Shown: positions 1 to 5,999 of the stretch, piece by piece
How positions within the stretch are numbered: position 1 is the stretch's first letter
Layout of the letters: each line of letters starts with the position of its first letter
IMG/VR virus record: IMGVR_UViG_3300042922_001453
Coordinates: 1-39,541 of that record
Strand: one strand, 5' to 3'
DNA: 39,541 bases
Source of the DNA: a virus
Position numbers and translations under genes: made by a program
The notes under the pieces: model-generated
What the model saw: only the letters and a program-made list of their open reading frames with translations
Databases searched by the model: none
What the model was told of the DNA's origin: nothing

Positions 1-2
1 AA

Positions 3-89
3 ACTTTAAACTGTGAAGGGGCTGATACTGTAATCGAACAAATAAAACAAGCTTTGAAAATAGGAGGCAAAGAAGAAAAAGTTTATTGA
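3..89 (+). CDS. C-terminal fragment of a gene cut by the window edge
   Basis: An open frame enters from the left edge and stops at TGA 87-89, giving 28 residues (ending KIGGKEEKVY). The composition (acidic and lysine-rich, a short helix around VIEQIKQALK) is like the small early proteins that follow. The family cannot be named from so short a tail. The same frame stays open after the TGA up to 201-203, noted separately. Confidence 0.45.
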   Translation, partial: TLNCEGADTVIEQIKQALKIGGKEEKVY

Positions 90-203
90 TTGCTTCAAGG
101 AGCCGCTGGAGTACATCCGGTTGAAAAGTTTTCTAATAATGATTGTCTGCTTAATGATTCTGATATTAGAGAGGAGGTTTTAGAGAGTGGAACCGTATTG
201 TGA
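90..203 (+). other. Open frame continuing past the TGA at 87-89
   Basis: After the stop at 87-89 the same frame runs on for 37 codons from a TTG at 90 (starting LQGAAGVHPVEKF, ending ESGTVL) to TGA 201-203. The only good ribosome binding site nearby (AGGAGG at 62-67) is about 22 bases from this TTG, too far for normal initiation. It is either a weakly started small gene or the tail of the upstream gene cut off by a nonsense mutation. I cannot choose between these. Confidence 0.2.
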
Positions 204-315
204 TTATCCTAGGAGAATTAAAAATTACGTAATAAACGGACATCGCATAAGTTTCAGAGATTATGTAACTGCAATAACTTCTAAAAGGCGTAAACATAAA
301 AAGAATAGGAGGTAA
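187..315 (+). CDS. Small basic early protein (42 aa)
   Basis: A GTG start follows a strong GAGGAGG site at 171-177. The product is short and very basic, with a lysine/arginine-rich C-terminus (SKRRKHKKNRR) and several Tyr and Arg residues in the first half. There is no recognisable domain. The charge suggests contact with nucleic acid, which is inference only. It lies at the head of a row of tiny early genes, eight bases before the next start codon. Confidence 0.5.
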   Translation: MEPYCDYPRRIKNYVINGHRISFRDYVTAITSKRRKHKKNRR

Positions 316-322
316 ATTTCAA

Positions 323-454
323 ATGCAGAAATGTAATGGTGGTTGTAATGAAGGAAATGACAATGAAGAGAGTTGCTTGGACTGTCCATGCTTAAATTGC
401 CCGGATAATGAAACTTGCACAATAGAAGATAATGATGATTGCGATAAATGGTAG
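323..454 (+). CDS. Cysteine-rich small acidic protein (43 aa)
   Basis: The ATG is ten bases after AGGAGG (307-312). Eight of 43 residues are cysteine: C4, C8, C18, C21, C23, C26, C32 and C40, including a CLDCPCLNC cluster. The rest is largely Asn, Asp and Glu. Such spacing suggests zinc or another metal ligand set, but no named family is recognised. It sits in the early operon beside another Cys-containing small protein. Confidence 0.6.
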   Translation: MQKCNGGCNEGNDNEESCLDCPCLNCPDNETCTIEDNDDCDKW

Positions 455-463
455 GAGGCTGTG

Positions 464-625
464 ATGAGCTACAAGGAACTCTGGATTAAACTTCATCCGC
501 ACAAAGACTTCAAGACAGCTAAGTGCAGGGACTTGGAATTTCCGGGACGATTAAGGAAGCCGTGTGCTGGTAAGAGATGTAACGATTGTTGGAACGAAAA
601 ATACGAAGGAGGAATTCAGGTATGA
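464..625 (+). CDS. Small early protein with CxxxxCxxC motif (53 aa)
   Basis: The ATG follows AGGAGG (454-459 region). The product starts MSYKELWIKLHP and has its cysteines at C21 and in CAGKRCNDC near the C-terminus, a possible single metal site. The stop overlaps the next start as ATGA (622-625), the usual sign of translational coupling in this operon. The function is unknown. Confidence 0.6.
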   Translation: MSYKELWIKLHPHKDFKTAKCRDLEFPGRLRKPCAGKRCNDCWNEKYEGGIQV

Positions 626-1137
626 AAGCAATTAAAATTACAGCTGATGATGTAATAAGTGTAGTTGACATCCAAGAACCAACATTAAAGGGAATGCAGG
701 AGCATGTCGAAGGGAACATTCAAACAGTAAGGCCTGAAGTATATAACAGGCTGAACGTTCCTGATTATGACTCATTGATAATAATTTGTAATGAAGAAGG
801 AGGGCGCTTAGGGAAAGAATTTAATTACATAGCAAGTGATTTATACGACTATGATGTTATTGTTGGAGACATTTTGATAATGGCTGAAGGGATTGCAAAT
901 GGAGAACCGGATATTGTAGGGCTAACTGATGAACAAGTACAAGCTTTGTATGGTGAGTTGCTAAATGAATATGATTTTTGTTTAAAATATACTAGCAACC
1001 GCAAATGCCGAGTGTGCGGTTGTACTGAAGATCATGCGTGCCCAGGAGGATGTTACTGGGTTGAAGAAGATCTCTGTAGCGAATGTATTGGCAAGGAAAT
1101 AGAAGTTGAAATTGAAATCAAGGAGGAAACTAAATGA
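622..1137 (+). CDS. DUF3846-like protein with C-terminal zinc motif
   Basis: The start is ATG 622 (MKAIKITADD): it overlaps the upstream stop and follows GGAGG at the right spacing, unlike an in-frame ATG at 586. Residues 1-115 resemble phage DUF3846 proteins, including the VGDILIMAEG and DIVGLTDEQ blocks. Residues 129-155 carry a Cys-rich module (C129, C132, C134, C140, C144, C152, C155) with the CPGGCYW pattern seen at the ends of many phage proteins, probably zinc-binding. The family function is unknown. The stop overlaps the next start as ATGA. Confidence 0.7.
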   Translation: MKAIKITADDVISVVDIQEPTLKGMQEHVEGNIQTVRPEVYNRLNVPDYDSLIIICNEEGGRLGKEFNYIASDLYDYDVIVGDILIMAEGIANGEPDIVGLTDEQVQALYGELLNEYDFCLKYTSNRKCRVCGCTEDHACPGGCYWVEEDLCSECIGKEIEVEIEIKEETK

Positions 1138-1466
1138 AACTAACAAAAGACCAAGAAACAAAATTAACTGAGCTGTCATTCGCAGAAAAGTCTAATAAGG
1201 AAATAGCTGAAGCTATAGGAATAGAAGTAAAGGATGTTCACGCAGCTCGAAGCAGATTAGGAATCACTATTCCAAAAATTAAAGAAATGAAGTCAAGGGG
1301 TGTACAACCTTCAGGAAGAACTAAAGAAGAAATAAAAGCGGAAATAGACAAGGTCCAAAAAGCTAGAGCTGAAGCTTTTAAAAAAGTTGAGCGCTGCAAT
1401 GAAAGGATTGACCAACTTTATAAGGAATTAAGTGGTGAGGTGCAGCATGCCGACAATAACAACTGA
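1134..1466 (+). CDS. Putative HTH/coiled-coil regulator (110 aa)
   Basis: It starts inside the upstream stop (ATGA). Residues about 10-48 look like a helix-turn-helix (SNKEIAEAIGIEVKDVHAAR), reminiscent of sigma region 4 or Trp-repressor-like phage proteins that decide when to act on DNA. Residues 65-100 are strongly helical and charged, probably a coiled coil. Its end overlaps the next gene by 20 bases. A transcriptional role is inference from the HTH alone. Confidence 0.6.
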   Translation: MKLTKDQETKLTELSFAEKSNKEIAEAIGIEVKDVHAARSRLGITIPKIKEMKSRGVQPSGRTKEEIKAEIDKVQKARAEAFKKVERCNERIDQLYKELSGEVQHADNNN

Positions 1467-1680
1467 CACTGTATCTGACAATGGACCTATTGAATGCTTC
1501 TACGACGCCGAAGCCAGCCAAGACTTCTATGATCTTACGCTGCCGACTATGGATGGCTGCCTGGTAACGGTCAAGGTCCACAAGCACACGACCGTTGACT
1601 TGATTGATGTCCTGAAGCGACACGATGAAAGAATGCGAATTGCAGCCGGAGGGATGTGGAGAGGTGACAGGAACTTCTAA
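1447..1680 (+). CDS. Hypothetical early protein (77 aa)
   Basis: The best start is ATG 1447 (MPTITTDTVSDNG), a few bases after GAGGTG. An in-frame GTG at 1432 has no better site. The product mixes beta-like stretches (CLVTVKVHKHTTVDLIDV) with a basic, Trp-containing C-terminus. It overlaps the regulator upstream and the sigma-like ORF downstream, so all three are probably coupled. I do not recognise the family. Confidence 0.55.
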   Translation: MPTITTDTVSDNGPIECFYDAEASQDFYDLTLPTMDGCLVTVKVHKHTTVDLIDVLKRHDERMRIAAGGMWRGDRNF

Positions 1681-2995
1681 ACTTACCGAGGAACAACAGA
1701 CACTTGTTGAAGAAAATTTGAAATTAGTACATTACTTTTTAAAACGTTCAAATTTTTTCAACCATTATGAAGATTTTTATCAAGCAGGTGTATACGGTTT
1801 ATGCTTAGCAGCTCAGAGGTTTGATGAATCAAAAGGATTCGAATTTACTACATTTGCTGCGATCTATATACAAGGTTATATCAAGCGGCATTTTAGAGAT
1901 TTTGAATCTGGACCAATAAAGCCGCTAAGGGATGGCAGCAACATAAAGATACCTGATTATTTGTATATAGATGGAACGATAAACGATAATGGCGACTGCT
2001 ACGGATATGATTTCATAGATGCTGGTATAGAAAACGAAGACGAATCAATTATTGGACTAACTTTTAAAAATATACTTGTGAAATTATCTGAACGAGAACA
2101 GGACATAATCAAGCTTTCACTGGCCGGTAAAACTCAGATGCACATTGCAGAACAATTAAGTTTAAGTCAAGCACAAATAAGCAGATTGCTGAGAAAACTA
2201 CAGAAAAAATTTAAAAAGGAGTTGAATTATGAAGGTTATTTGCACGATCTGCAACGAGGTTTGGGACGCAAGCAAATACACAATAGAGAGCAGTTACATA
2301 TGTCCACACTGCGACTGGAAGATGAAACGCAACGTAACGATAAAACTGGGAAGGAGGCGAAAGAAATAGCACTTTATTCCGATTCGGAAATTTGTATGTT
2401 GTACAGGGATGCAAAAAACAAGAAGAATCAAATTGAAATACTAAAGCAATTGACCGGATATAGTGATTTACAGATTGAGTACATATTGAAAAAAGGAGGA
2501 TGTTTTGAATTGAAAGATGAAAAGAAGGCAGAAATCATCGAGCAATACAACAAAGGGCTTAGTGACAAAGCAATCAGCAGAGAAGTAGAAATTTCGCAAA
2601 GCCAGGTATCAACATTTTTACGAGGTCAAGGCCTGCCACCAAACGGCAAGAAGTTTCCTGGTAAGACTGAGACTAAGGAAATAATTAATGTTCCTGAGGT
2701 AGTTGAAGAAATCCATGAAATAGACGCAGAAGTAAAAGTAACAGAAAAAATCGAAAAAGAGGAGGACAAAGAAATGCCAGATGTAACAAAAGAAGCAATA
2801 GTTGATTACAGAGATGGACATTCAGAACCAATAACAAGTGAGGTAGCAGCTGCAGTAGAAGAAATTAAAGAAGAAGCTGAACAGGTTATCAAGCAGAGAC
2901 CGAGACTGTCAGAATACGAAGCAAACATGACTGACGAAGCTTATTTGAAGCTTGCAATACTAACTTTAGAAATTCTAAAAGGAATTTGGGGGTAG
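1625..2995 (+). CDS. Sigma-70-family-like regulator, as a 456-codon composite ORF
   Basis: Residues about 20-100 match sigma region 2 (LVEENLKLVHYF, GVYGLCLAAQRFD, FTTFAAIYIQGYIKR). Residues about 152-198 match region 4 (LSEREQDIIKLSLAGKTQ, then QISRLLRKLQ). This would make a phage sigma factor or sigma-like activator. ATG 1625 lacks a good site; GTG 1664 follows GGAGGG and may be the true start. After about residue 200 the reading looks like noise for 47 codons, overlapping a real zinc-ribbon gene in the +1 frame (2229-2369). It then enters two further modules with their own binding sites: an ALYSDSEICMLYRDAK module near 2366 and an HTH protein near 2510. I think the sigma protein normally ends near 2220-2232 and a one-base indel in the A-rich tract at 2203-2218 removed its stop. 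Confidence 0.6.
   Translation: MKECELQPEGCGEVTGTSKLTEEQQTLVEENLKLVHYFLKRSNFFNHYEDFYQAGVYGLCLAAQRFDESKGFEFTTFAAIYIQGYIKRHFRDFESGPIKPLRDGSNIKIPDYLYIDGTINDNGDCYGYDFIDAGIENEDESIIGLTFKNILVKLSEREQDIIKLSLAGKTQMHIAEQLSLSQAQISRLLRKLQKKFKKELNYEGYLHDLQRGLGRKQIHNREQLHMSTLRLEDETQRNDKTGKEAKEIALYSDSEICMLYRDAKNKKNQIEILKQLTGYSDLQIEYILKKGGCFELKDEKKAEIIEQYNKGLSDKAISREVEISQSQVSTFLRGQGLPPNGKKFPGKTETKEIINVPEVVEEIHEIDAEVKVTEKIEKEEDKEMPDVTKEAIVDYRDGHSEPITSEVAAAVEEIKEEAEQVIKQRPRLSEYEANMTDEAYLKLAILTLEILKGIWG
2229..2369 (+). CDS. Zinc-ribbon protein hidden in the +1 frame (46 aa)
   Basis: ATG 2229 lies eight bases after AAGGAG. The 46-residue product has a clean pair of zinc knuckles, C5-x2-C8 (CTIC) and C25-x2-C28 (CPHC), followed by a basic tail ending GRRRKK. 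This is far more protein-like than the overlapping sigma frame in the same bases. The stop is TAG 2367-2369. It is too short and too overlapped for most gene callers. Likely role: a small nucleic-acid or protein adaptor; the function is unknown. Confidence 0.65.
   Translation: MKVICTICNEVWDASKYTIESSYICPHCDWKMKRNVTIKLGRRRKK
2510..2995 (+). CDS. Candidate separate HTH protein in the frame of the composite ORF
   Basis: A TTG at 2510, ten bases after GGAGG (2495-2499), opens a 161-residue module in the same frame as the sigma-like ORF. Residues about 5-45 form a homeodomain-like HTH (AEIIEQYNKGLSDKAISREV then SQSQVSTFLRGQGLP), followed by a long acidic, Glu/Lys-rich linker and a C-terminal helical segment (EAYLKLAILTLEILKGIWG). 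Because no stop separates it from the sigma module, it may be made as a fusion, separately, or both. Confidence 0.4.
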   Translation: MKDEKKAEIIEQYNKGLSDKAISREVEISQSQVSTFLRGQGLPPNGKKFPGKTETKEIINVPEVVEEIHEIDAEVKVTEKIEKEEDKEMPDVTKEAIVDYRDGHSEPITSEVAAAVEEIKEEAEQVIKQRPRLSEYEANMTDEAYLKLAILTLEILKGIWG

Positions 2996-2997
2996 AC

Positions 2998-3240
2998 ATG
3001 GTCATTTTAAGCCAGGACAAACAAGCAGTAATAAACTTTGATAATGTAAAATCACTTGAATTGGTACAAAGAACGGATAGAGGCGCTTCAATAGAGGTTA
3101 ATTATAACGACACTTCATTTGAGATTATTGCAAAATACAGCAGTATGGATCAGGGGAAGAAAATCATTAATGAAATCTTCACCGGCTACAGAGGGAGCTC
3201 TATTTATAGTATGCCAGCTGACAAGAAAGGCGATATCTAA
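2998..3240 (+). CDS. Small phage protein, MVILSQDK family (80 aa)
   Basis: The chosen start is ATG 2998, with a G-rich site just upstream; an in-frame TTG at 2986 is possible. The beginning (MVILSQDKQAVINFDNV) and the later EIIAKYSSMDQGKKIINEIF segment fit a widespread small Firmicute phage family of unknown function. A beta-rich N-half and one C-terminal helix are expected. The next gene starts directly after the stop. Confidence 0.6.
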   Translation: MVILSQDKQAVINFDNVKSLELVQRTDRGASIEVNYNDTSFEIIAKYSSMDQGKKIINEIFTGYRGSSIYSMPADKKGDI

Positions 3241-3501
3241 ATGGACGAAAATTGGTGTGTACTTTGCATTGCTGTCGTAATGAACCTGTCCGTCGAACAA
3301 GCATTCAATAAATGGCAAGGTATAAATCCTAAAGGCCAATTTACTTATACAGATCAGGACGTCGAGGACATGGTAAAGATGAGAGAGACAATGACGTACC
3401 GACAAATCGGGCAAATATATGGTCTCAGTGATGGAGCTGTTTATAGAAGGATTGACAGATATAAAAAGAACCGCCCTGTTGGCGCAGGAGCGGCCTCTTA
3501 A
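3241..3501 (+). CDS. HTH protein (86 aa)
   Basis: It begins immediately after the previous stop (taaATG), so it is probably translated by coupling. Residues about 48-75 are a helix-turn-helix: TMTYRQIGQIYGLSDGAVYR followed by RIDRYKK. The C-terminus is Ala/Gly-rich. It is likely a DNA-binding regulator, perhaps of the early region. No partner can be named. Confidence 0.6.
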   Translation: MDENWCVLCIAVVMNLSVEQAFNKWQGINPKGQFTYTDQDVEDMVKMRETMTYRQIGQIYGLSDGAVYRRIDRYKKNRPVGAGAAS

Positions 3502-3553
3502 AGAAAATTAACTAACCGTAATAATTATACCAAAATATTTACGAGGTGTAAAT

Positions 3554-3853
3554 ATGCCAAGCAAAAACTTAATAATACTGCTCTGTCCCGTTTGTGGGAC
3601 AGAGCTTCATGTAACGAACCAAAGAGAATTTAAGTGCAAATGTCTGAATAAATTGATGGTTTTAGGCTCAGGCAAAGATAGACAGATAGTAAAACTTGAG
3701 GACGCACCTGCAGCGAAGAAAGCCATGCAGGTTAAATGCAGAGAGTGTCTCAATTACAGAAATGGCAGCTGCCTGGATTTAGAAAAACCAAAAATAAAAG
3801 TAGATCCGGATTGTGCAAGGATCTGTAAGAAATTTAGTTACATAGGAGGGTAA
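3554..3853 (+). CDS. Double zinc-ribbon protein (Com-like N-terminus)
   Basis: It is preceded by GAGGTG. Residues 11-30 carry CPVC...CKC, similar to the small zinc-finger translational regulator Com of phage Mu. Residues 62-91 carry a second Cys set (C62, C65, C73, C87, C91). Metal binding is well supported by the spacing. Control of translation or transcription is only analogy to Com. The 52-base gap upstream holds no gene. Confidence 0.6.
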   Translation: MPSKNLIILLCPVCGTELHVTNQREFKCKCLNKLMVLGSGKDRQIVKLEDAPAAKKAMQVKCRECLNYRNGSCLDLEKPKIKVDPDCARICKKFSYIGG

Positions 3854-3854
3854 G

Positions 3855-4109
3855 ATGAAATTTTGGAAATGGGAAATGAACATTAAGACTAAAAGGTTGA
3901 ACGCTGATGAAAGAATAGGGTTCTTAGCAAATGCATTAATCAAAGAATTAAAAGCTAGTGGAAGAAGCATTGAGGATTCTCATATAAGCGAGGGATTTGG
4001 AAGTTTAGATATTTATGTACATCGCTTAAACACCGAAGATGCATCAATGAATATAGAAAACACAGGTAAATGGAGGGTTGAAGTAAAGCCCACATTCACT
4101 GAATTTTAG
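3855..4109 (+). CDS. Hypothetical early protein (84 aa)
   Basis: AGGAGGG lies just upstream and the ATG is one base after the previous stop codon. The product is mixed alpha/beta: an N-terminal Trp-rich segment (MKFWKWEMN), a helix around residues 20-36, and a beta-like C-half (SLDIYVHRL, WRVEVKPTF). It has no recognised family. It is part of the continuous early operon. Confidence 0.55.
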   Translation: MKFWKWEMNIKTKRLNADERIGFLANALIKELKASGRSIEDSHISEGFGSLDIYVHRLNTEDASMNIENTGKWRVEVKPTFTEF

Positions 4110-4118
4110 GGAGGTATT

Positions 4119-4391
4119 ATGTCAGGTCTAGAAAAAATATTAGAAGCTGGTAACCTCAGCTCTGTTGCAATAATCACCGAAAGTGAGGTTAATGCAAGAA
4201 TAAACAAGATAGTAAATTTGTTCAGTCCGATTAAAAATGAAGATTTGCCATTTATAATTATGGCGCTTGATAAGTTTCTAGAGGCTGTTAAGGCCGCACA
4301 CCCTCAAGAGGCCAATATTGCTAAAATGCTGGCAGAAGCTTTAAATTTTGAAACGGTTTATATAGAAAGGAGAAATAAAGACAATGAGTAA
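4119..4391 (+). CDS. Hypothetical early protein (90 aa)
   Basis: ATG 4119 follows GGGAGG. The product is mostly helical (INKIVNLFSPIKNED, FIIMALDKFLEAVKAAHPQ). Its end overlaps the following gene by eight bases, so it is probably co-translated with the candidate recombination protein downstream. The family is not recognised. Confidence 0.55.
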   Translation: MSGLEKILEAGNLSSVAIITESEVNARINKIVNLFSPIKNEDLPFIIMALDKFLEAVKAAHPQEANIAKMLAEALNFETVYIERRNKDNE

Positions 4392-5469
4392 TGCATTACA
4401 AATTCTAAATAATTATGATGAAAAAAAATACAATGTTTTGGTGCCAGTGCAGACCATGCAGGATTTCCCGGACATATACAAGATGGCTATTAATACAGTA
4501 AAGATAGATATTGCAGAAGATACCTTCCCCATGGACAATGAGAAGGATTCAAGCGGGCAATGGGTACCTAAAAACTATGCCCTAAATAAGGTGGGCCTTG
4601 AAAAGCTCATGGCAGCGGCCAACATACAAGTCATAGAGAGTCGTCCTATTATACCAACAAGTGTGAGTTATGCAGCTGAAATGGCAAAGCAGTTGGGACA
4701 ACCTGTTAATTTTGATAAAAGAGACATAGCTTATCAGGTTACTATAACCGTACCTGACTTGACTGGAACGATACGTACTATTGTTGCCACAAAGGAAATG
4801 ATTGCTGATGAAATCTATCAAGAATGCCTAGACCAAGTTTCTACTAAAAAGAAGTGGGTTAATAAAAAACAAGTTGATTGCAGTCAGGAAGAGAAAGAAA
4901 CAGCTGCTAAGAAGTCATTTAACCAAATAATGAAGTTTAGAAACGCTCTCTGTGAGAGCAAAGCCCTCAATAGAGCAATCCGAAAAGCGCTGCAAATTAA
5001 GTCTAAATATACAGCTGAGGAATTAAGTAAGCCATTCGCAGTGCCGATTGTGGTCCCGAATACAGAAGATCCAGATATGAAAAGAGCAATGATTGATAGA
5101 TATAGAGTTGGAACCAGCGCCCTGTTTGGTATAGATTGGGGTTCAGGTCCTGATCAGACGGCACGCATCTCCGCTCCGCAACAATACAATGCCTTAGATG
5201 CTCCAGAAATTGAACCTGACACTGACTTAGAAGATATTGACTACGATGAAGCGCCGGAAGGGGATGAAGGAACTGAAGACGAAGACACTGATAATGAAGA
5301 AGATGGTCCCGTATATTGCGAAGACTGCGGTTGCGAAATAAAAGATTTCACTAACGCTCAAAAGCAAACCATGACCGTAGAGCAAATCGTAGAATATTCA
5401 AATACTCAATTTGGTACAGATTTATGTGCTAAATGTATTGCAAAAAGAGAGAAGGACAGGAGTAAATAG
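4384..5469 (+). CDS. Candidate single-strand annealing / ssDNA-binding recombination protein
   Basis: A 361-residue protein with three parts: a globular N-terminal region (1-250), an acidic linker (about 268-308), and a C-terminal zinc module (C312, C315, C317, C348, C351, with YSNTQFGTDLCAKC). The block around residues 190-225 (ALCESKALNRAIRKALQIK then YTAEELSKPF) loosely recalls the conserved helix of phage annealing proteins of the Rad52/Erf type. It lies just before an SSB-tipped small protein and the Mre11-Rad50 gene, where phages often keep an annealing protein. The assignment is inference; it could be another phage DNA-metabolism protein. Confidence 0.4.
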   Translation: MSNALQILNNYDEKKYNVLVPVQTMQDFPDIYKMAINTVKIDIAEDTFPMDNEKDSSGQWVPKNYALNKVGLEKLMAAANIQVIESRPIIPTSVSYAAEMAKQLGQPVNFDKRDIAYQVTITVPDLTGTIRTIVATKEMIADEIYQECLDQVSTKKKWVNKKQVDCSQEEKETAAKKSFNQIMKFRNALCESKALNRAIRKALQIKSKYTAEELSKPFAVPIVVPNTEDPDMKRAMIDRYRVGTSALFGIDWGSGPDQTARISAPQQYNALDAPEIEPDTDLEDIDYDEAPEGDEGTEDEDTDNEEDGPVYCEDCGCEIKDFTNAQKQTMTVEQIVEYSNTQFGTDLCAKCIAKREKDRSK

Positions 5470-5493
5470 AAGGCGTGAATGCGCCTTCTTTAA
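5468..5493 (+). terminator. Weak hairpin after the candidate annealing gene
   Basis: AGAAGGCG at 5468-5475 pairs with CGCCTTCT at 5482-5489 around a six-base loop, followed by only a few T residues. The stop codon of the upstream gene lies in the left arm. It probably acts as an attenuator or RNA stability element rather than a full stop, because the operon continues. Confidence 0.45.
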
Positions 5494-5507
5494 AACAGGA
5501 GGGTTTT

Positions 5508-5804
5508 ATGAATTATTTTAACTTAGTTTTTATAAACCATGGAGATAACGACAAAAATTACCTGTTCAAAGCACCACTACAGGTTAATTTGCAAGCGGGA
5601 GAAAAAGTGTTCGTAGACACAATTAACGGGCAATGGCCAGCAAGTTGTGCATCTGACAGTTTCATAGTAGACGGATATACCGCTCAGCAAATAATAGTAG
5701 GTTCAGGGGCGTATTTACCGTTGAAACGTGTTGTTGGCCGAGCAAAAGAAAAGTACGAGTGTGAAGAATTTATACCGCCGGAAGGCGAAGACATTCCATT
5801 TTAG
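5508..5804 (+). CDS. Small protein with SSB-like C-terminal tip (98 aa)
   Basis: The start is ATG 5508, right after AGGAGGG; an upstream in-frame GTG lies inside the hairpin. The body is beta-rich (FVDTINGQW, QIIVGSG) and resembles small Clostridia phage proteins of unknown function. The last residues, PPEGEDIPF, match the acidic DxIPF tip with which bacterial SSB recruits repair and replication proteins. With recombination genes on both sides, it may be an SSB-like or SSB-mimic protein, but an OB fold is not evident from sequence. Confidence 0.5.
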   Translation: MNYFNLVFINHGDNDKNYLFKAPLQVNLQAGEKVFVDTINGQWPASCASDSFIVDGYTAQQIIVGSGAYLPLKRVVGRAKEKYECEEFIPPEGEDIPF

Positions 5805-5813
5805 GGAGGAAAA

Positions 5814-5999
5814 ATGAATAAATTTGAAAGCTACAAAGAAAATGGACTTACTGAGGAAGCGGAGAAAAATTTCAATATTATAAGAGGAGTGATTTTAGGT
5901 GCTCTCCTTAAAAATGAGGAAAAGAAAAAACTTTGCGACTTTGTTAATGAGCTGGAAGAATACTTTAACGGTGATGTTGAGGAGGAAGATAAAAAATGA
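5814..5999 (+). CDS. Small acidic helical protein (61 aa)
   Basis: ATG 5814 follows GGGAGG. The product is a charged helix-rich peptide ending EEEDKK with no Cys and no known motif. It overlaps the Mre11-Rad50 start as ATGA (5996-5999), so it is probably coupled to it. A role as an accessory of that enzyme is possible but only by position. Confidence 0.5.
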   Translation: MNKFESYKENGLTEEAEKNFNIIRGVILGALLKNEEKKKLCDFVNELEEYFNGDVEEEDKK

